NCBI GenBank assembly: GCA_022843955.1
Contig: JALHMQ010000005.1
Location: 62,001 to 126,000, forward strand
Reading direction: 5' to 3'
DNA length: 64,000 nt
DNA from: Burkholderiaceae bacterium
GTDB taxonomy: Bacteria; Pseudomonadota; Gammaproteobacteria; Burkholderiales; Burkholderiaceae_F
The notes beneath the pieces are model-generated. The model ran no database searches, was not told where the DNA came from, and saw only the letters and a list, made by a program, of their open reading frames with translations. This document shows positions 26,345-36,643 of the stretch, piece by piece (position 1 is the stretch's first letter; every line of letters begins with the position of its first letter). The translations under genes were made by a program, and so were the position numbers.

Positions 26345-27370
26345 ATGCCTCCATCTCCGATCGACGACTGGAACCTGTTGCGCACCTTCCTCGCGGTGTT
26401 TGACGCCGGCACGTTGACCCAGGCGGCGCGTCAGCTGGGCATGACGCAGCCGAGCGCCGGACGTCATCTGCGCTCATTGGAAGAGCGCGTCGGCGAACCG
26501 CTGTTTGACCGTGTGCCGGGCCAGTGGCGGCCGACCGAACGAGCGGCTGCGCTGTACGAGCGTGCCGCGCCGATGCGCGACGCTGCCCAGGTCGTGGACA
26601 ACCTGATCGGCGAGCAGCCTGAGCAGGTCGCCGGTGTCGTACGGCTCAGCTGCAGCGAAGCCTTCAGCATCCAGGTGCTGCCTCCCCTGCTCGCTTCGCT
26701 GATGCACGCCGAACCCCGCCTGCAGATCGAGCTAGTCGTTTCCAACGACAGCGACAACCTGATCAAGCGCGATGCCGACATCGCCGTGCGTTTCTATCGC
26801 CCGCTGCAAGACGGGTTAGTCGCGCGCCGCGTAGGCAGCGTCGAGGTCGGCTTGTTCGCATCCGCCTCCTACCTTGAGCAACATGGCACACCGTCGCACG
26901 TGGGTGACCCGAAGCACGTGTGGATCGGCTACGACCGCAGCACTGTCGTCACCCGGGCGGCCCAGGCGCGCGGTGCGCCAGTGCAGCGCACAGACTTTCG
27001 TTTCCGGACCGACTCGGTGCTCGCTCAGCAGGCTGCGATCGAGGCCGGACTGGGCATCGGGCCCTGCCTGCTGCTGTCTGCTGCGCGCCGGCCGGTGCTC
27101 AGGCGGGTGCTGGCCGACGCAGTTGCCGTAATGCTCGACATTTGGATGTGCGCGCACGAAGATCTCAAACGCAGCGTGCGTCTGCGACGCGTCTTCGACC
27201 ACTTGGTGCGTGGATTGCACGATAACTTTGGTGCGCCGTCGGCAAGCGGCGCAGAGGTCGCAGCGCCAGTTGGGCTTGGGGCGAAGACGGCTCGCCGCCG
27301 TGCGCATCAATCCGGTCAGGCGGCGCCACCGAGTACGGCACCTTCCTTGAGCCATAGCAAGAAGCGCTGA
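26345..27370 (+). CDS. LysR-family transcriptional regulator
   Basis: A 341-aa regulator. 'IDDWNLLRTFLAVFDAGTLT' and 'LGMTQPSAGRHLRSLEERVG' are the HTH, then 'EPLFDRVPGQWRPTERAAAL'. The effector domain extends to about residue 290; the last 45 residues are basic and unconserved. ATG 26345 starts at the HTH; the frame is open further up but without family resemblance. It is divergent from the DUF4386 gene. Confidence 0.9.
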   Translation: MPPSPIDDWNLLRTFLAVFDAGTLTQAARQLGMTQPSAGRHLRSLEERVGEPLFDRVPGQWRPTERAAALYERAAPMRDAAQVVDNLIGEQPEQVAGVVRLSCSEAFSIQVLPPLLASLMHAEPRLQIELVVSNDSDNLIKRDADIAVRFYRPLQDGLVARRVGSVEVGLFASASYLEQHGTPSHVGDPKHVWIGYDRSTVVTRAAQARGAPVQRTDFRFRTDSVLAQQAAIEAGLGIGPCLLLSAARRPVLRRVLADAVAVMLDIWMCAHEDLKRSVRLRRVFDHLVRGLHDNFGAPSASGAEVAAPVGLGAKTARRRAHQSGQAAPPSTAPSLSHSKKR

Positions 27371-27870
27371 TGCTGGTTCCGCCGGCGTGACTCAAGCGCT
27401 TCGGCTGGAGCCAGCGCGGTTTTATCGACAGATAAGGGGGCGGCCGACGCTGCGCCGCTCGGGGGTAGACACGGCGCGTCAGAAGCGATGCTGGTCTGCC
27501 GTTGGCATGACAGCTTTACCAACACCGTCGCCACGCAGGCGCCTGGCGTCGCTCAAGCGAGCACGCCCATCGGCCACTCATCTCTTGCGCAGTACGGCGC
27601 CGCGCGGCGACGCCCGACGCGCTTAGGAACTCCGGCAGCCGCATCACGGGGCAGTGCTGCGAGGTCGCACCACTGGGCGCCAGCAGTCGGCGGTCACCCC
27701 CAGTGCCGTGCTCATGGCTATGCGCTACAAACGAAAATCGCTGGTCAGCCTCCGTCCGCCGTCTGCGCCGACCGTCTACCTTGACCCGTCGCAGCGTTGG
27801 GCGCAGGCGTATCGTCAAGCAGTCTTACCGCCAATGTAAGTGCGCCCGTCGAGGGACCAGGAGGTCGTCC
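27371..27870. other. Non-coding stretch, nothing recognised
   Basis: Five hundred bases between the LysR gene and the STAS-like gene. Open frames here have no family resemblance and poor coding look. Only the ribosome site AGGAGG (27860-27865) before the next ATG is functional in appearance. Confidence 0.4.
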
Positions 27871-28296
27871 ATGACCTACCACGCGCTTTGGGAGTCGTCA
27901 GGCCTGTTTGTCCGCCAAGCTGGGTTGGCAACCGACACTGACTTGGTAGAGCTCACTCAGCTCGCCTACGGGGACAGCCGCTTCTGCGACCTGCGCTATG
28001 TACTGCTCGATCTGCTGGGCTGCACGGGCACACGTTACGACGTGGAAATCGTGACGCGCGTGGCGGCCACCAACTGGGCCGCGTCATTGACCAACCCACG
28101 GATTCGTCTGGCGGTGGTGGCGACCCAGCCCCAAGCGTTGGCCATGACCCAGGTCTATGTCGATGCGGGGTTCTCGCCGTTTCCGCTGCGTGTTTTCAGT
28201 TCTATCGAGGCCGCACGGCAGTGGGTCGGCCTGCCGTGGCACGAGACGGAGCGACCCGCGGCACCGCCCCTGTTGCCACCAACCCACGGGAGATAG
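27871..28296 (+). CDS. STAS/SpoIIAA-like small protein
   Basis: A 141-aa protein with a strong ribosome site (ACCAGGAGG, 27857-27865) before ATG 27871. The alternating strands and helices, 'LVELTQLAYGDSRFCDLRYV' then 'LLDLLGCTGTRYD' and 'LAVVATQPQALAMTQVYVDAG', fit a SpoIIAA/STAS-like fold of the type found in many proteobacterial single-domain proteins. It may be a regulatory partner, perhaps anti-sigma related, but no kinase or sigma gene is adjacent. A hairpin follows the stop. Confidence 0.65.
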   Translation: MTYHALWESSGLFVRQAGLATDTDLVELTQLAYGDSRFCDLRYVLLDLLGCTGTRYDVEIVTRVAATNWAASLTNPRIRLAVVATQPQALAMTQVYVDAGFSPFPLRVFSSIEAARQWVGLPWHETERPAAPPLLPPTHGR

Positions 28297-28330
28297 GCGC
28301 GGGTTCGCTGACGCGTGCCGATGTGCCGCG

Positions 28331-28350
28331 TGAGACCGCCGCCGGTCTCA
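28331..28350 (+). terminator. Hairpin after the STAS-like gene
   Basis: TGAGACCG, loop CCGC, CGGTCTCA: a perfect 8-base stem 34 bases after the stop at 28296. There is no following T-tract. The 525 bases up to the next gene hold nothing else I recognise. Confidence 0.4.
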
Positions 28351-28824
28351 GACGACGACCCGCGCTGACGCTGCTTACCTGTTCGCTCGGACAAAAGACG
28401 ACACGACTGGGTCCGCTTCTGCTCGGCCGCGTACGTTGCTCGATCTACCGCCCGGCATCGATTCACCTGGCGCGCAACCGCTGCCCCGATAGGACAGCCC
28501 GCTCCAATTCAACGGTCGATGTCGACCACGCGCTGCGCCACCCGCCGCCATGACGGCCGAGCGCCGTCATGGCGGCGCCCCCTCTTCGCGCGAGCGTCCT
28601 GCGGATGCGCGTCGGTGCCTGATGGCGACCCAGCCGCAACGTTGATGGTACGCGGCCGGATTCGGAGCGTTGCTGGCCAACACTGGGAGCATCCCTAGGC
28701 CCAACGAGAACGCCCCTAGTCAGACAGTCTGTTAAGACTGAAAAGTGTACGTAGTCCTTCGATCAGCCGCCGTCCCGATCCATATTCTCGCGTTCTTCAG
28801 AAACCAACAAGAAGAAAGAGTTCG

Positions 28825-29436
28825 ATGGAAGAGGCCAATAGAGCCGCGCTAGCGGCGCAGGCGGCGCAAGCGGCGATCAGTCACGCGCGGGACCGCATCA
28901 GCGAGTTCCTGTCGTTTCGCCTCGGTGCCGAGGAATACGGCATCGACATCCTGCGCGTGCAGGAGATCCGCGGCTACGACAACGTCACCAAGATCGCCAA
29001 CGCGCCCGCGTTCATCAAGGGCGTGATCGACCTGCGCGGCGTGATCGTGCCGATCATCGATCTGCGCCTGAAGTTCGCGCTGTCGGAGCCCACCTACGAC
29101 GCGTTCACCGTGGTGATCGTGCTCAACCTGGCCGAGCGCACCGTCGGCGTGGTGGTCGATTCGGTCAGCGACGTGCTGCAGCTGTCGCCCGCGCAGATCA
29201 AACCGGCGCCGCAATTCAACGAGCGCGTGGATGCCGGCTACCTGATGGGCATCGCGACGGTCAAGCAGCACACCGGCGGCGAGGAAGTGACCCGGATGCT
29301 GATCCTGATGGACATCGTCGCCCTGCTGTCCGGCGCCGACATGTGCCTGCAACGCGATGCGGTCGCCGCCGCGTCATCCAGTGAACCCATCCAACAAGAA
29401 TCAGAATCGGGAGTGCAACATGAATTTCATCAATAA
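28825..29436 (+). CDS. cheW: CheW chemotaxis coupling protein
   Basis: A 203-aa CheW. After a 25-aa Ala-rich lead, '[22 protein letters not shown]' starts the CheW fold; '[20 protein letters not shown]' is the signature Arg region that contacts receptor and CheA, and '[20 protein letters not shown]' follows. It couples chemoreceptors to the kinase CheA in the cytoplasm. It overlaps the receptor gene by 17 bases, so the pair is co-expressed; a GAAGAAAGAG ribosome site precedes it. No cheA, cheY, cheR or cheB gene lies in the window. Confidence 0.95.
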   Translation: MEEANRAALAAQAAQAAISHARDRISEFLSFRLGAEEYGIDILRVQEIRGYDNVTKIANAPAFIKGVIDLRGVIVPIIDLRLKFALSEPTYDAFTVVIVLNLAERTVGVVVDSVSDVLQLSPAQIKPAPQFNERVDAGYLMGIATVKQHTGGEEVTRMLILMDIVALLSGADMCLQRDAVAAASSSEPIQQESESGVQHEFHQ

Positions 29437-31174
29437 CCTGCGCATCGGTGTCCGTCTGGGGCTGGGCTTCGGCTTGGTGGTCCTGGCGGCGCTGTTCATC
29501 GCGGTGTCCGGGCGCATGTCGCTGGGCAGCGTTCAGACCGACGCAGTTGCCCTGAGCGGCGCGCTGGAAGAGGTGGATGAAGTGCGCGACATCCACGACG
29601 ACATCAGCATCATCGAGGGCAGTCTGCAAAACATGATTCTGCTCAGCGATGCACCTCGCGTCGCCGCGGAAAAGGCCCGCCTGCTCGAGGCGCGCAAGCG
29701 CATCGCCGACAATCTGCAGAAGCTGGGCGCGGCCATAACGAACGACAAGGACCGTGCGCTGCTGAATGTCCTGACCGGCAAACAGGCTGCCTACGCCTTG
29801 GTCAATGATCGCCTGATGGCACAGATCGAGGCCGGCAAGAAAGCCGAAGCGGTCGATCTCGTGATGGGGGAGGCGCGCCAAGCGCAGACTCAGTATGTGG
29901 GCGCACTCGACGAGCTGACGTCATACCATCGGGCTCACGCGGCCAAGATCCAAGTCGAGCTTGCCCATGACGTGAGCCGGGCTGGCGTGATGATGTTGAG
30001 TGTCGCCGGCATCGCCGGCGTGCTCGGTGTCTTCATCGCCTGGTTCGTCACCATCTCCGTCACCCGGCCGCTCAACCAGGCCGTCGGCATCACCGACCGC
30101 ATCGCCGATGGCGATCTCACCGCCACCATCCGCGCCAGCAGCACCGACGAAGTCGGCCACCTGCTGTCCTCGCTGCAGAAGATGCAGGCCAATTTGCAGA
30201 AGATCGTCGGCGAAGTGCGTACCGGTGTCGACTCCGTGTCCACCGCCTCGCAGCAGATCGCCGCCGGCAATCAGGATCTGTCGAGCCGCACCGAGGAGCA
30301 GGCCAGCAACCTGCAGCAGACCGCCGCCAGCATGGAGCAGCTGGCCGCCACCGTGCGCCAGAACACCGAGACCGCCAAGCAGGCCAACACCCTGGCCGCC
30401 AGCGCCTCCAGCGCCGCCGCCAAGGGCGGCAGCGTGGTCGGCAACGTCGTCAGCACGATGGAAGGCATCAGTGCCGCCAGCCACAAGATCGCCGACATCA
30501 TCAACGTGATCGACGGCATCGCCTTCCAGACCAACATCCTGGCGCTCAACGCCGCGGTGGAAGCCGCACGCGCCGGCGAGCAGGGCCGCGGCTTCGCGGT
30601 GGTGGCGGGCGAGGTGCGCAACCTGGCGCAGCGCAGTGCGCAGGCCGCCCGCGAGATCAAGAGCCTGATCTCCGACTCAGTGGAGAAGGTCGATGCCGGC
30701 GGCAAGCTGGTACACCAGGCCGGCGATGCGATGCAGGACATCGTGGCCCAGGTCAAGCGGGTGAGCGACCTGATCGGCGAGATCACCAGTGCCACGCTGG
30801 AGCAAAACAGCGGCATCGGCCAGGTCAACAACGCGGTCACACAGCTCGATCAGGTGACGCAGCAGAACGCGGCGCTGGTGGAGGAGAGTGCGGCGGCAGC
30901 CGAGAGCATGAAGGCGCAGGCGCACAAGCTGATGCAGTCGGTGTCGGTGTTCCGCCTGAGTCAGGCGCAGGCGCATGAGGTGATTGCGCAGGCGCAAGGC
31001 ACTGCGAAGGCCGTCACACCGTCCGCCGCCCTGCCGCGAACGTCGGGTACGTCGAAGGCGGCCCTCCGGACACCCTCGGTCGTACGGCGTGCTTCGAAGC
31101 CGGGTTCAGCAGGTCCGCTGCCAGCCGCGGCCCCAGCCAGCGCTCCCGCGGGAGACGACTGGAAGGAGTTCTGA
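29420..31174 (+). CDS. Methyl-accepting chemotaxis protein with C-terminal tether
   Basis: A 584-aa receptor. TM1 is about residues 9-31, a four-helix-bundle periplasmic domain about 35-190, TM2 about 192-212 ('[20 protein letters not shown]'), HAMP next ('[20 protein letters not shown]'), and the cytoplasmic coiled coil has the conserved hairpin '[20 protein letters not shown]'-type sequence with '[20 protein letters not shown]'. The extreme C-terminus 'DDWKEF' is a CheR/CheB docking pentapeptide after a flexible Ala/Pro linker. ATG 29420 begins '[15 protein letters not shown]', as in the family. The ligand is unknown. Confidence 0.95.
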   Translation: MNFINNLRIGVRLGLGFGLVVLAALFIAVSGRMSLGSVQTDAVALSGALEEVDEVRDIHDDISIIEGSLQNMILLSDAPRVAAEKARLLEARKRIADNLQKLGAAITNDKDRALLNVLTGKQAAYALVNDRLMAQIEAGKKAEAVDLVMGEARQAQTQYVGALDELTSYHRAHAAKIQVELAHDVSRAGVMMLSVAGIAGVLGVFIAWFVTISVTRPLNQAVGITDRIADGDLTATIRASSTDEVGHLLSSLQKMQANLQKIVGEVRTGVDSVSTASQQIAAGNQDLSSRTEEQASNLQQTAASMEQLAATVRQNTETAKQANTLAASASSAAAKGGSVVGNVVSTMEGISAASHKIADIINVIDGIAFQTNILALNAAVEAARAGEQGRGFAVVAGEVRNLAQRSAQAAREIKSLISDSVEKVDAGGKLVHQAGDAMQDIVAQVKRVSDLIGEITSATLEQNSGIGQVNNAVTQLDQVTQQNAALVEESAAAAESMKAQAHKLMQSVSVFRLSQAQAHEVIAQAQGTAKAVTPSAALPRTSGTSKAALRTPSVVRRASKPGSAGPLPAAAPASAPAGDDWKEF

Positions 31175-31247
31175 TCGGTGACTGGCCGATCGGATGTCGC
31201 ATGTGAGTTGGCATAAGAAGTGAGCTGTACTTGAACCCAAGACGATC

Positions 31248-32468
31248 GTGCTGAAAGAGATCACCGTCGGCCAAACGCGCGTGGGGATGCACGTCCACGC
31301 GTTCAGCGGAGCGTGGATCGATCATCCGTTCTGGCGAGCGCGCTTCACGGTTGCGTCAGACGAGGACCTGCGCAAGATTCTCGACTCAGGCGTTCGCGCA
31401 CTCTGGATCGACACGGACCAGGGTCGTGACATCGACGTCGCGCCTGAAACGCCGATCCTCGTCGCCGAGGCAAGCCAACCGGAGGATTTGTCACCGGCGG
31501 CGCCACCACAAGCCGGCTTGGAACGCGGGCTATGCGAAGTGGAACTCGCCGACGCCGCCCGTCTCTGTCGCACCGCCGCGCCTCGCATCGCGGCGATGTT
31601 TGGCGAGGTTCGCATGGGCAAGGCCGTGGATCGCGATCTGTGCGAGACGCTGGTTGACGAAATCACGGAATCGGTCTCGCGCAACCCGACCGCCCTCGTG
31701 AGTGTTGCGAGGCTCAAGCGCCAGGACGACTACACCTTCATGCACTCGCTGGCGGTGTGTGGGTTGATGGTGTCCCTTGGAAAGCACCTCGGGCTGCGAG
31801 GCCGGGAGCTGATGAACGCGGGTTTAGGCGGACTCCTGCACGACGTGGGCAAGGCGCACGTACCCCTGGAAATCCTGAACAAGCCCGGCAAGTTGAGTAC
31901 CGATGAGTTCGGCGTGATGCAGCAGCATCCGCGATTGGGGGAAGCACTGCTCCAAAGCGTTGGAGGGGTTGACGCATCGGTCGTCGACGTCTGTCTGCAC
32001 CATCACGAGAAGCTGGACGGAACGGGCTACCTGCAGCGGGCGGGCGAGCAGATCAGCCTGTTGGCGCGCATGGGTGCAGTGTGCGACGTCTACGACGCGC
32101 TGACGTCGAATCGTCCATACAAGGTTGGCTGGAACCCTGCCGAGGCGCTGCGTCGGATGGCGCAGTGGCAAGGGCACTTTGAGCAGCGTGTTCTGCATGC
32201 GCTGGTTGCCCTGATCGGGCTGTATCCGGTGGGCTCGCTGGTCCGCCTGCAATCCGGGCGCATCGCGGTGGTCGTGGCGCACGAAGATGCTTCACTGCTG
32301 ACACCCAAGGTGAAGGCGTTCTTCGACACGCGCAAGAATCTGCGCATTGAGCCCGTGCTCGTCGACCTGGCGCGGTCGGGTTGCCACGACGCAATCGCGC
32401 GCTACGAATCCGCCGGTGATTGGAACTTCAAGGATGTGGATGCTTTTTGGTGCCCAGCGATTCCATGA
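31248..32468 (+). CDS. DUF3391/HD-GYP phosphodiesterase, with GYL in place of GYP
   Basis: A 406-aa protein starting at GTG 31248. Residues 1-70 are the DUF3391 domain ('MLKEITVGQTRVGMHVHAFS', 'WIDTDQG'). The HD-GYP domain spans about 155-340: 'HSLAVCGLMVSLGKHLGL', 'GLLHDVGKAHVPLEILNKPG' (H198-D199) and 'HHHEKLDGTGYL' (251-262). The last residue of the name-giving GYP is Leu, which often goes with altered activity. HD-GYP enzymes hydrolyse cyclic di-GMP; all metal ligands in view are kept. It follows the chemoreceptor by 73 bases on the same strand, so the three genes may be one transcription unit linking taxis and c-di-GMP. Confidence 0.92.
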   Translation: MLKEITVGQTRVGMHVHAFSGAWIDHPFWRARFTVASDEDLRKILDSGVRALWIDTDQGRDIDVAPETPILVAEASQPEDLSPAAPPQAGLERGLCEVELADAARLCRTAAPRIAAMFGEVRMGKAVDRDLCETLVDEITESVSRNPTALVSVARLKRQDDYTFMHSLAVCGLMVSLGKHLGLRGRELMNAGLGGLLHDVGKAHVPLEILNKPGKLSTDEFGVMQQHPRLGEALLQSVGGVDASVVDVCLHHHEKLDGTGYLQRAGEQISLLARMGAVCDVYDALTSNRPYKVGWNPAEALRRMAQWQGHFEQRVLHALVALIGLYPVGSLVRLQSGRIAVVVAHEDASLLTPKVKAFFDTRKNLRIEPVLVDLARSGCHDAIARYESAGDWNFKDVDAFWCPAIP

Positions 32469-32539
32469 CGACCATCATGCTCGCATGCATCGGCGCCGAT
32501 CAGACCGAGATCGGCGTAGAGCGTCCACCGGCAGCGTTT

Positions 32540-32640
32540 GACGACTCCTACATTCCTACGACAACGCTGGCCGAGAACATCACCGGGCTATACCAGGCTG
32601 AAGTGATCCACCAGCGTTGGCCCTGCAAGACCCTTGACGA
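32540..32640 (+). pseudogene. IS3-family transposase scrap
   Basis: About 100 bases encode 'FDDSYIPTTTLAENITGLYQ' followed by 'AEVIHQRWP', matching the end of the IS3 OrfB catalytic domain (DSYDNALAETINGLYKAEVIHRR). Flanks on both sides are unrelated. From here to the kinase start at 33062 I see no gene. Confidence 0.6.
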
Positions 32641-33061
32641 TCGGCAACGTGCCGCCGGCAGAACGCAAGACGCAGGATCTTCGCGCCACGACCGATCTGC
32701 AGGGTAACGATCAATTTGGCAAACCGGTCCGGGCGCGGGGCGAGCACCAAGTTGGAGTTGGCCAGGCCCGTGCGACACGTGCAAACCGTAGGGTCGAACG
32801 CGTCGCGCGATGATGGTCAGGCTTCATCAACACTACGTTGACCACAGGGAAACCGTCATTCAAGCGACGTATACCGGCGCATGCGCGTCGCGTTTCTCGC
32901 GGCGCATCGGCTCTGAACCAGCGGGTCGGTGCTGAGCAATCTCAGCACGAACCCTTCCCTACATCCCCGACTACCGCGAGTTGAATCGGAGGCGTCAAGG
33001 CCCAGACTAGCTGCATCGCATCAACGCGTTGAGCCGTGCATGGCACGCCGCGCCTCGATTC

Positions 33062-36000
33062 ATGGACCTTGAGCGGGATACCAGTGCGTTATTGCAGGCG
33101 CTTCAGCTGTCTGGCGTCGGTGTTTTCGAATGCGACCACAGGAGCGGCGTGCTTCGCTTTTGCGCAACCGCCCGCACCGTCTGGGGATTTTCGGATAGTG
33201 AACAAACCAAGACGCACGCACCGCTGAACGACTGGCACATCCCGCCAGCGATCGTCCGGTCGACCGATCCCGACGGCGAACCTCAGTTCAGTTTCGACCA
33301 CCTCGTCGTTCTTGCGAATGGCCAGCAGCGCCGCGTCTTCGTGCGGGGTGTCACGCTTTTCGAAGGTGCGGGCCACCGGCGCACGGCAGTCCGCACCGTG
33401 GGGACGACCATCGACGTCGCCGATCGGGCGAGGATCGAACTATCGCCGCAAGACAGTCAGTTTCTGTCGTCGCTGAAAGAGAAACTACGCGGCATTGTCG
33501 ACCCAGAGGAAGTGCAATACGCATCATCGTTGGCACTGGGACAACGGCTGAACGTCAATCGCTGTGGCTATGCCGAGGACGGCGGCGATGGAGACAGCCT
33601 CATCGTGACGAGGCACTATGCGGCCGGCGTGCCCTCCATCGCGGGGCGATACCCGCACCACACCTTTGGCACCACCGTATTCCGGGACCTGCACTACGGA
33701 GAGCCGCACATCACGGTCGACACGGCTGCCGACGAGCGACTGACGGCCGAGCAGAAGCATGGGTTCGACAACGTTCAGATCAGCGCCATGATCAACGTAC
33801 CGCTGATTCGCAGCGGACGCCTCGTCGCAGTCATGTTCGCCCACGACGTACACCGGCGCGTTTGGACCGACGAAGAGATTGCCCTTATCCAGGCGGTCGC
33901 CACGCGCACCTGGGAGGCGGCCGAGCGGGCGCGTGCCGACGCCAAGCTGATCCAGGCGCAACGCAGGCTTCTCGAGCAAGAAGACCGCCTCCAGCTGTTT
34001 ATCGAGCACGCGCCGGCTGCGATCGCCATGTTTGATCGCGACATGCGCTACCTGGTGGCGAGCCGCCGCTTTGCTGACGACTTCGGACTGCCGACCCATG
34101 AGTTGATCGGCCGATGCCACTCCGACGTGTTCCCTGATCTGCCGGCGCGCTGGCGTGAAGTGCATCAGCGGTGTCTGACGGGGGAAATGGTCAATCATGA
34201 AGCCGACCAGTTCGAGCGCGCCGACGGCTCCGTCATGTGGTTGCGTTGGAAGGCCTGTCCCTGGCGAAACGGCAGCGAAGAGATTGGCGGAATGCTGCTG
34301 TTCAGCGAGGTCATCACTGAGCGCAAGCAAGCGGAGGACCGTCTACGTGGCAACGCCGAGACGTTCCACCAGCTGGTCGCCAACAACCCCTTCGGTATCT
34401 ACGTCGTCGATGCCGACTTCCGGGTGGCCGTCATCAGTCGCGGCGCGCATCGCCTGTTCGAACACGTGGCGCCTGTGATCGGTCGCGACTTCGCCGACGT
34501 TCTGCGCACGCTCTGGACAGAGCCGTTCGCCACCCAGGCCATCGACCGGTTTCTTCACACGCTCAGTACCGGCGAGCCCTTTGTATCGACGCGCACGATC
34601 GAGCAGCGCGGCGACATCGACGCCATCGAAGCGTACGACTGGCGCATCGAGCGGATCGTGTTGCCTGACGGTCGCTTCGGCGTCGTCTGCTACTTCTACG
34701 ACCTGTCCGATAGGCTGCAATGGGAAGAGCGGCTGCGGGAAAGCGAGATGCGGCTTGACCTCGCCACCATGGCGGCGGGCATCGGTATCCACGACTACGA
34801 CGTGCGCACCGGCGCGATCGTCTGGGATAGGCGCGTGCGCGAGATCTGGGGCATCGATGCCGACGAACCGGTGGGCTACGAGACGTTCGCGACCGGTCTT
34901 CACCCGGATGACGCGCCTGCAACGCACGCCGCCGTCACCCGCGCGCTCGACCCGGCTGGTTCGGGCCAATTCGCAAGCGAGTACCGGGTGATCAACCGGC
35001 GCAGCGGCGTGACGAGCTGGGTCGCAGCCAGCGGTCGCGTGCATTTTGATGAAGATCGCCATCCAGTGCGGCTGATCGGCACGGTGCAGGACATCAGCGA
35101 GCGCAAGGCGGTTGAAGCCACCCTCCGCGCCTTTTATGACGTCTCGCCGTTGATGATGGGCACGGTCGAGTTGCAGCCCGATGGCGACATCGTGCCTCTC
35201 TACATCAACCCAGCCATGCGGCGCTTCTTCGGTCTCGATCCTGCCGAGACCAAGGGCCGCTCCGCTCGCACGGTGGGTCTGCCGGAGTCCACCATTGCGC
35301 TTTGGCGTCGCTACTACGAGATTGCTCGCGACACCCACGCGCCTGTCTCCTTCGAGTACGACCACCCGTCGCACCGGCAGTCAGAGCCTCGCACCGTGAC
35401 TGCGACGGTGGCGTGTCTTGGAACCCGCGCGTCGTCGGGGCGAGCCGCCCTGTGCTTCATCGCTGAAGATGTCACCGTCCAGCGCAAGGTACAGCGTGAC
35501 CTATTGGCTGCTGTCAAGGCGCTGGAGGACACGGACCGACGCAAGGATGAGTTCCTCGCCACCCTGTCGCACGAGTTGCGCAATCCACTGTCGCCGCTGC
35601 AGGCCGCTGCAGGGATCCTGGCGTTGCCTCAGGCCGGTACGCACGAGCAGGCGCATGCCATGGCGGTCATCCAGCGCCAGGTGCGTCACCTGGGGCTGAT
35701 GCTGGACGATCTGCTGGATGTGGCGCGCATTACGCGAGGCAGCTTGGCGCTGCGTCGAGAGCGCGTGACGCTGGCGTCCATCATCGAGACAGCCCTGGAA
35801 ACCGCACGCCTGGCCATAGAGACAAAGTCGCATCGACTGATCGTGCGACAGCCGGAATCGCCCGTCTGGCTCGACGTCGACCCGCTGCGCATGTCGCAGA
35901 TTCTTACCAATCTGCTCACCAACGCGTCCAAGTACACGCCACCGGGAGGCGTCATCGAACTCGCCACCCGCATCGATCGCGGCGCGGTCTGCATCTCAGT

Positions 36001-36643
36001 GCACGACAACGGCATCGGCATCCCCAAGGAGGCGCAAGCGCGGGTCTTCGATATGTTCACCCGCGCTGCAGGTGCGCATCGCCATGGCGAGAGCGGGCTC
36101 GGCATTGGACTGGCATTGGCCCAGGCGCTGGTCGACCTGCACGGCGGTCGGATCATCGTGCACAGCGAGGGCGAAGGCTGCGGCAGCACGTTTGAGGTGA
36201 CGCTGCCGCACGACGTGCTGGTAGCCGAGCCTGTTCGCATGCCGACCGACGCTACGAGTGCGGACGTTGTGCAGCCGGTGCGCATTCTAATGGTGGACGA
36301 TAACCAGGATGCCGCAGACATGCTTGCGTCGCTCCTCGAGCTCAAAGGCCACGTGGTTCGGGTGGCGTACCGGGGTCGCGCAGCACTCGACGCTGCTGCG
36401 GCCTTCGAGCCGCAGGTGGTCTTGCTCGACGTCGGCATGCCTGAGCTCGACGGTTACGAAGTCGCACGCCGTCTGCGCGCCATGCCGTGGGCCGACACAA
36501 TGACCTTGGTCGCGATCACCGGGTGGGGAAGCAGCGACGATCGACAGCGCACTGCTGCCGCCGGCTTCGACCACCACCTGACCAAGCCGGTCGACCTGCA
36601 ACAGGTGCTGGCGTTGGTCGCCCATGGGGGCAAGACGCGATAA
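33062..36643 (+). CDS. Cytoplasmic hybrid histidine kinase with GAF, several PAS domains and a receiver
   Basis: A 1193-aa sensor without membrane segments. The order is: an N-terminal PAS (10-125), a GAF domain (about 140-290, 'IINVPLIRSGRLVAVMFAHD'-type), at least four more PAS domains up to about 815 ('ERLRESEMRLDLATMAAGIG', 'LIGTVQDISERKAVE'), HisKA with 'DEFLATLSHELRNPLSPLQA', HATPase_c ('NLLTNASKYTPPGG', 'DNGIGIPKEAQARVFDMF', 'GLGIGLALAQ') and a receiver with 'LLDVGMPELDG' phospho-Asp. ATG 33062 is preferred to TTG 33029. The signal is probably an internal small molecule, light or redox cue. No cognate output gene is adjacent. Confidence 0.92.
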   Translation: MDLERDTSALLQALQLSGVGVFECDHRSGVLRFCATARTVWGFSDSEQTKTHAPLNDWHIPPAIVRSTDPDGEPQFSFDHLVVLANGQQRRVFVRGVTLFEGAGHRRTAVRTVGTTIDVADRARIELSPQDSQFLSSLKEKLRGIVDPEEVQYASSLALGQRLNVNRCGYAEDGGDGDSLIVTRHYAAGVPSIAGRYPHHTFGTTVFRDLHYGEPHITVDTAADERLTAEQKHGFDNVQISAMINVPLIRSGRLVAVMFAHDVHRRVWTDEEIALIQAVATRTWEAAERARADAKLIQAQRRLLEQEDRLQLFIEHAPAAIAMFDRDMRYLVASRRFADDFGLPTHELIGRCHSDVFPDLPARWREVHQRCLTGEMVNHEADQFERADGSVMWLRWKACPWRNGSEEIGGMLLFSEVITERKQAEDRLRGNAETFHQLVANNPFGIYVVDADFRVAVISRGAHRLFEHVAPVIGRDFADVLRTLWTEPFATQAIDRFLHTLSTGEPFVSTRTIEQRGDIDAIEAYDWRIERIVLPDGRFGVVCYFYDLSDRLQWEERLRESEMRLDLATMAAGIGIHDYDVRTGAIVWDRRVREIWGIDADEPVGYETFATGLHPDDAPATHAAVTRALDPAGSGQFASEYRVINRRSGVTSWVAASGRVHFDEDRHPVRLIGTVQDISERKAVEATLRAFYDVSPLMMGTVELQPDGDIVPLYINPAMRRFFGLDPAETKGRSARTVGLPESTIALWRRYYEIARDTHAPVSFEYDHPSHRQSEPRTVTATVACLGTRASSGRAALCFIAEDVTVQRKVQRDLLAAVKALEDTDRRKDEFLATLSHELRNPLSPLQAAAGILALPQAGTHEQAHAMAVIQRQVRHLGLMLDDLLDVARITRGSLALRRERVTLASIIETALETARLAIETKSHRLIVRQPESPVWLDVDPLRMSQILTNLLTNASKYTPPGGVIELATRIDRGAVCISVHDNGIGIPKEAQARVFDMFTRAAGAHRHGESGLGIGLALAQALVDLHGGRIIVHSEGEGCGSTFEVTLPHDVLVAEPVRMPTDATSADVVQPVRILMVDDNQDAADMLASLLELKGHVVRVAYRGRAALDAAAAFEPQVVLLDVGMPELDGYEVARRLRAMPWADTMTLVAITGWGSSDDRQRTAAAGFDHHLTKPVDLQQVLALVAHGGKTR

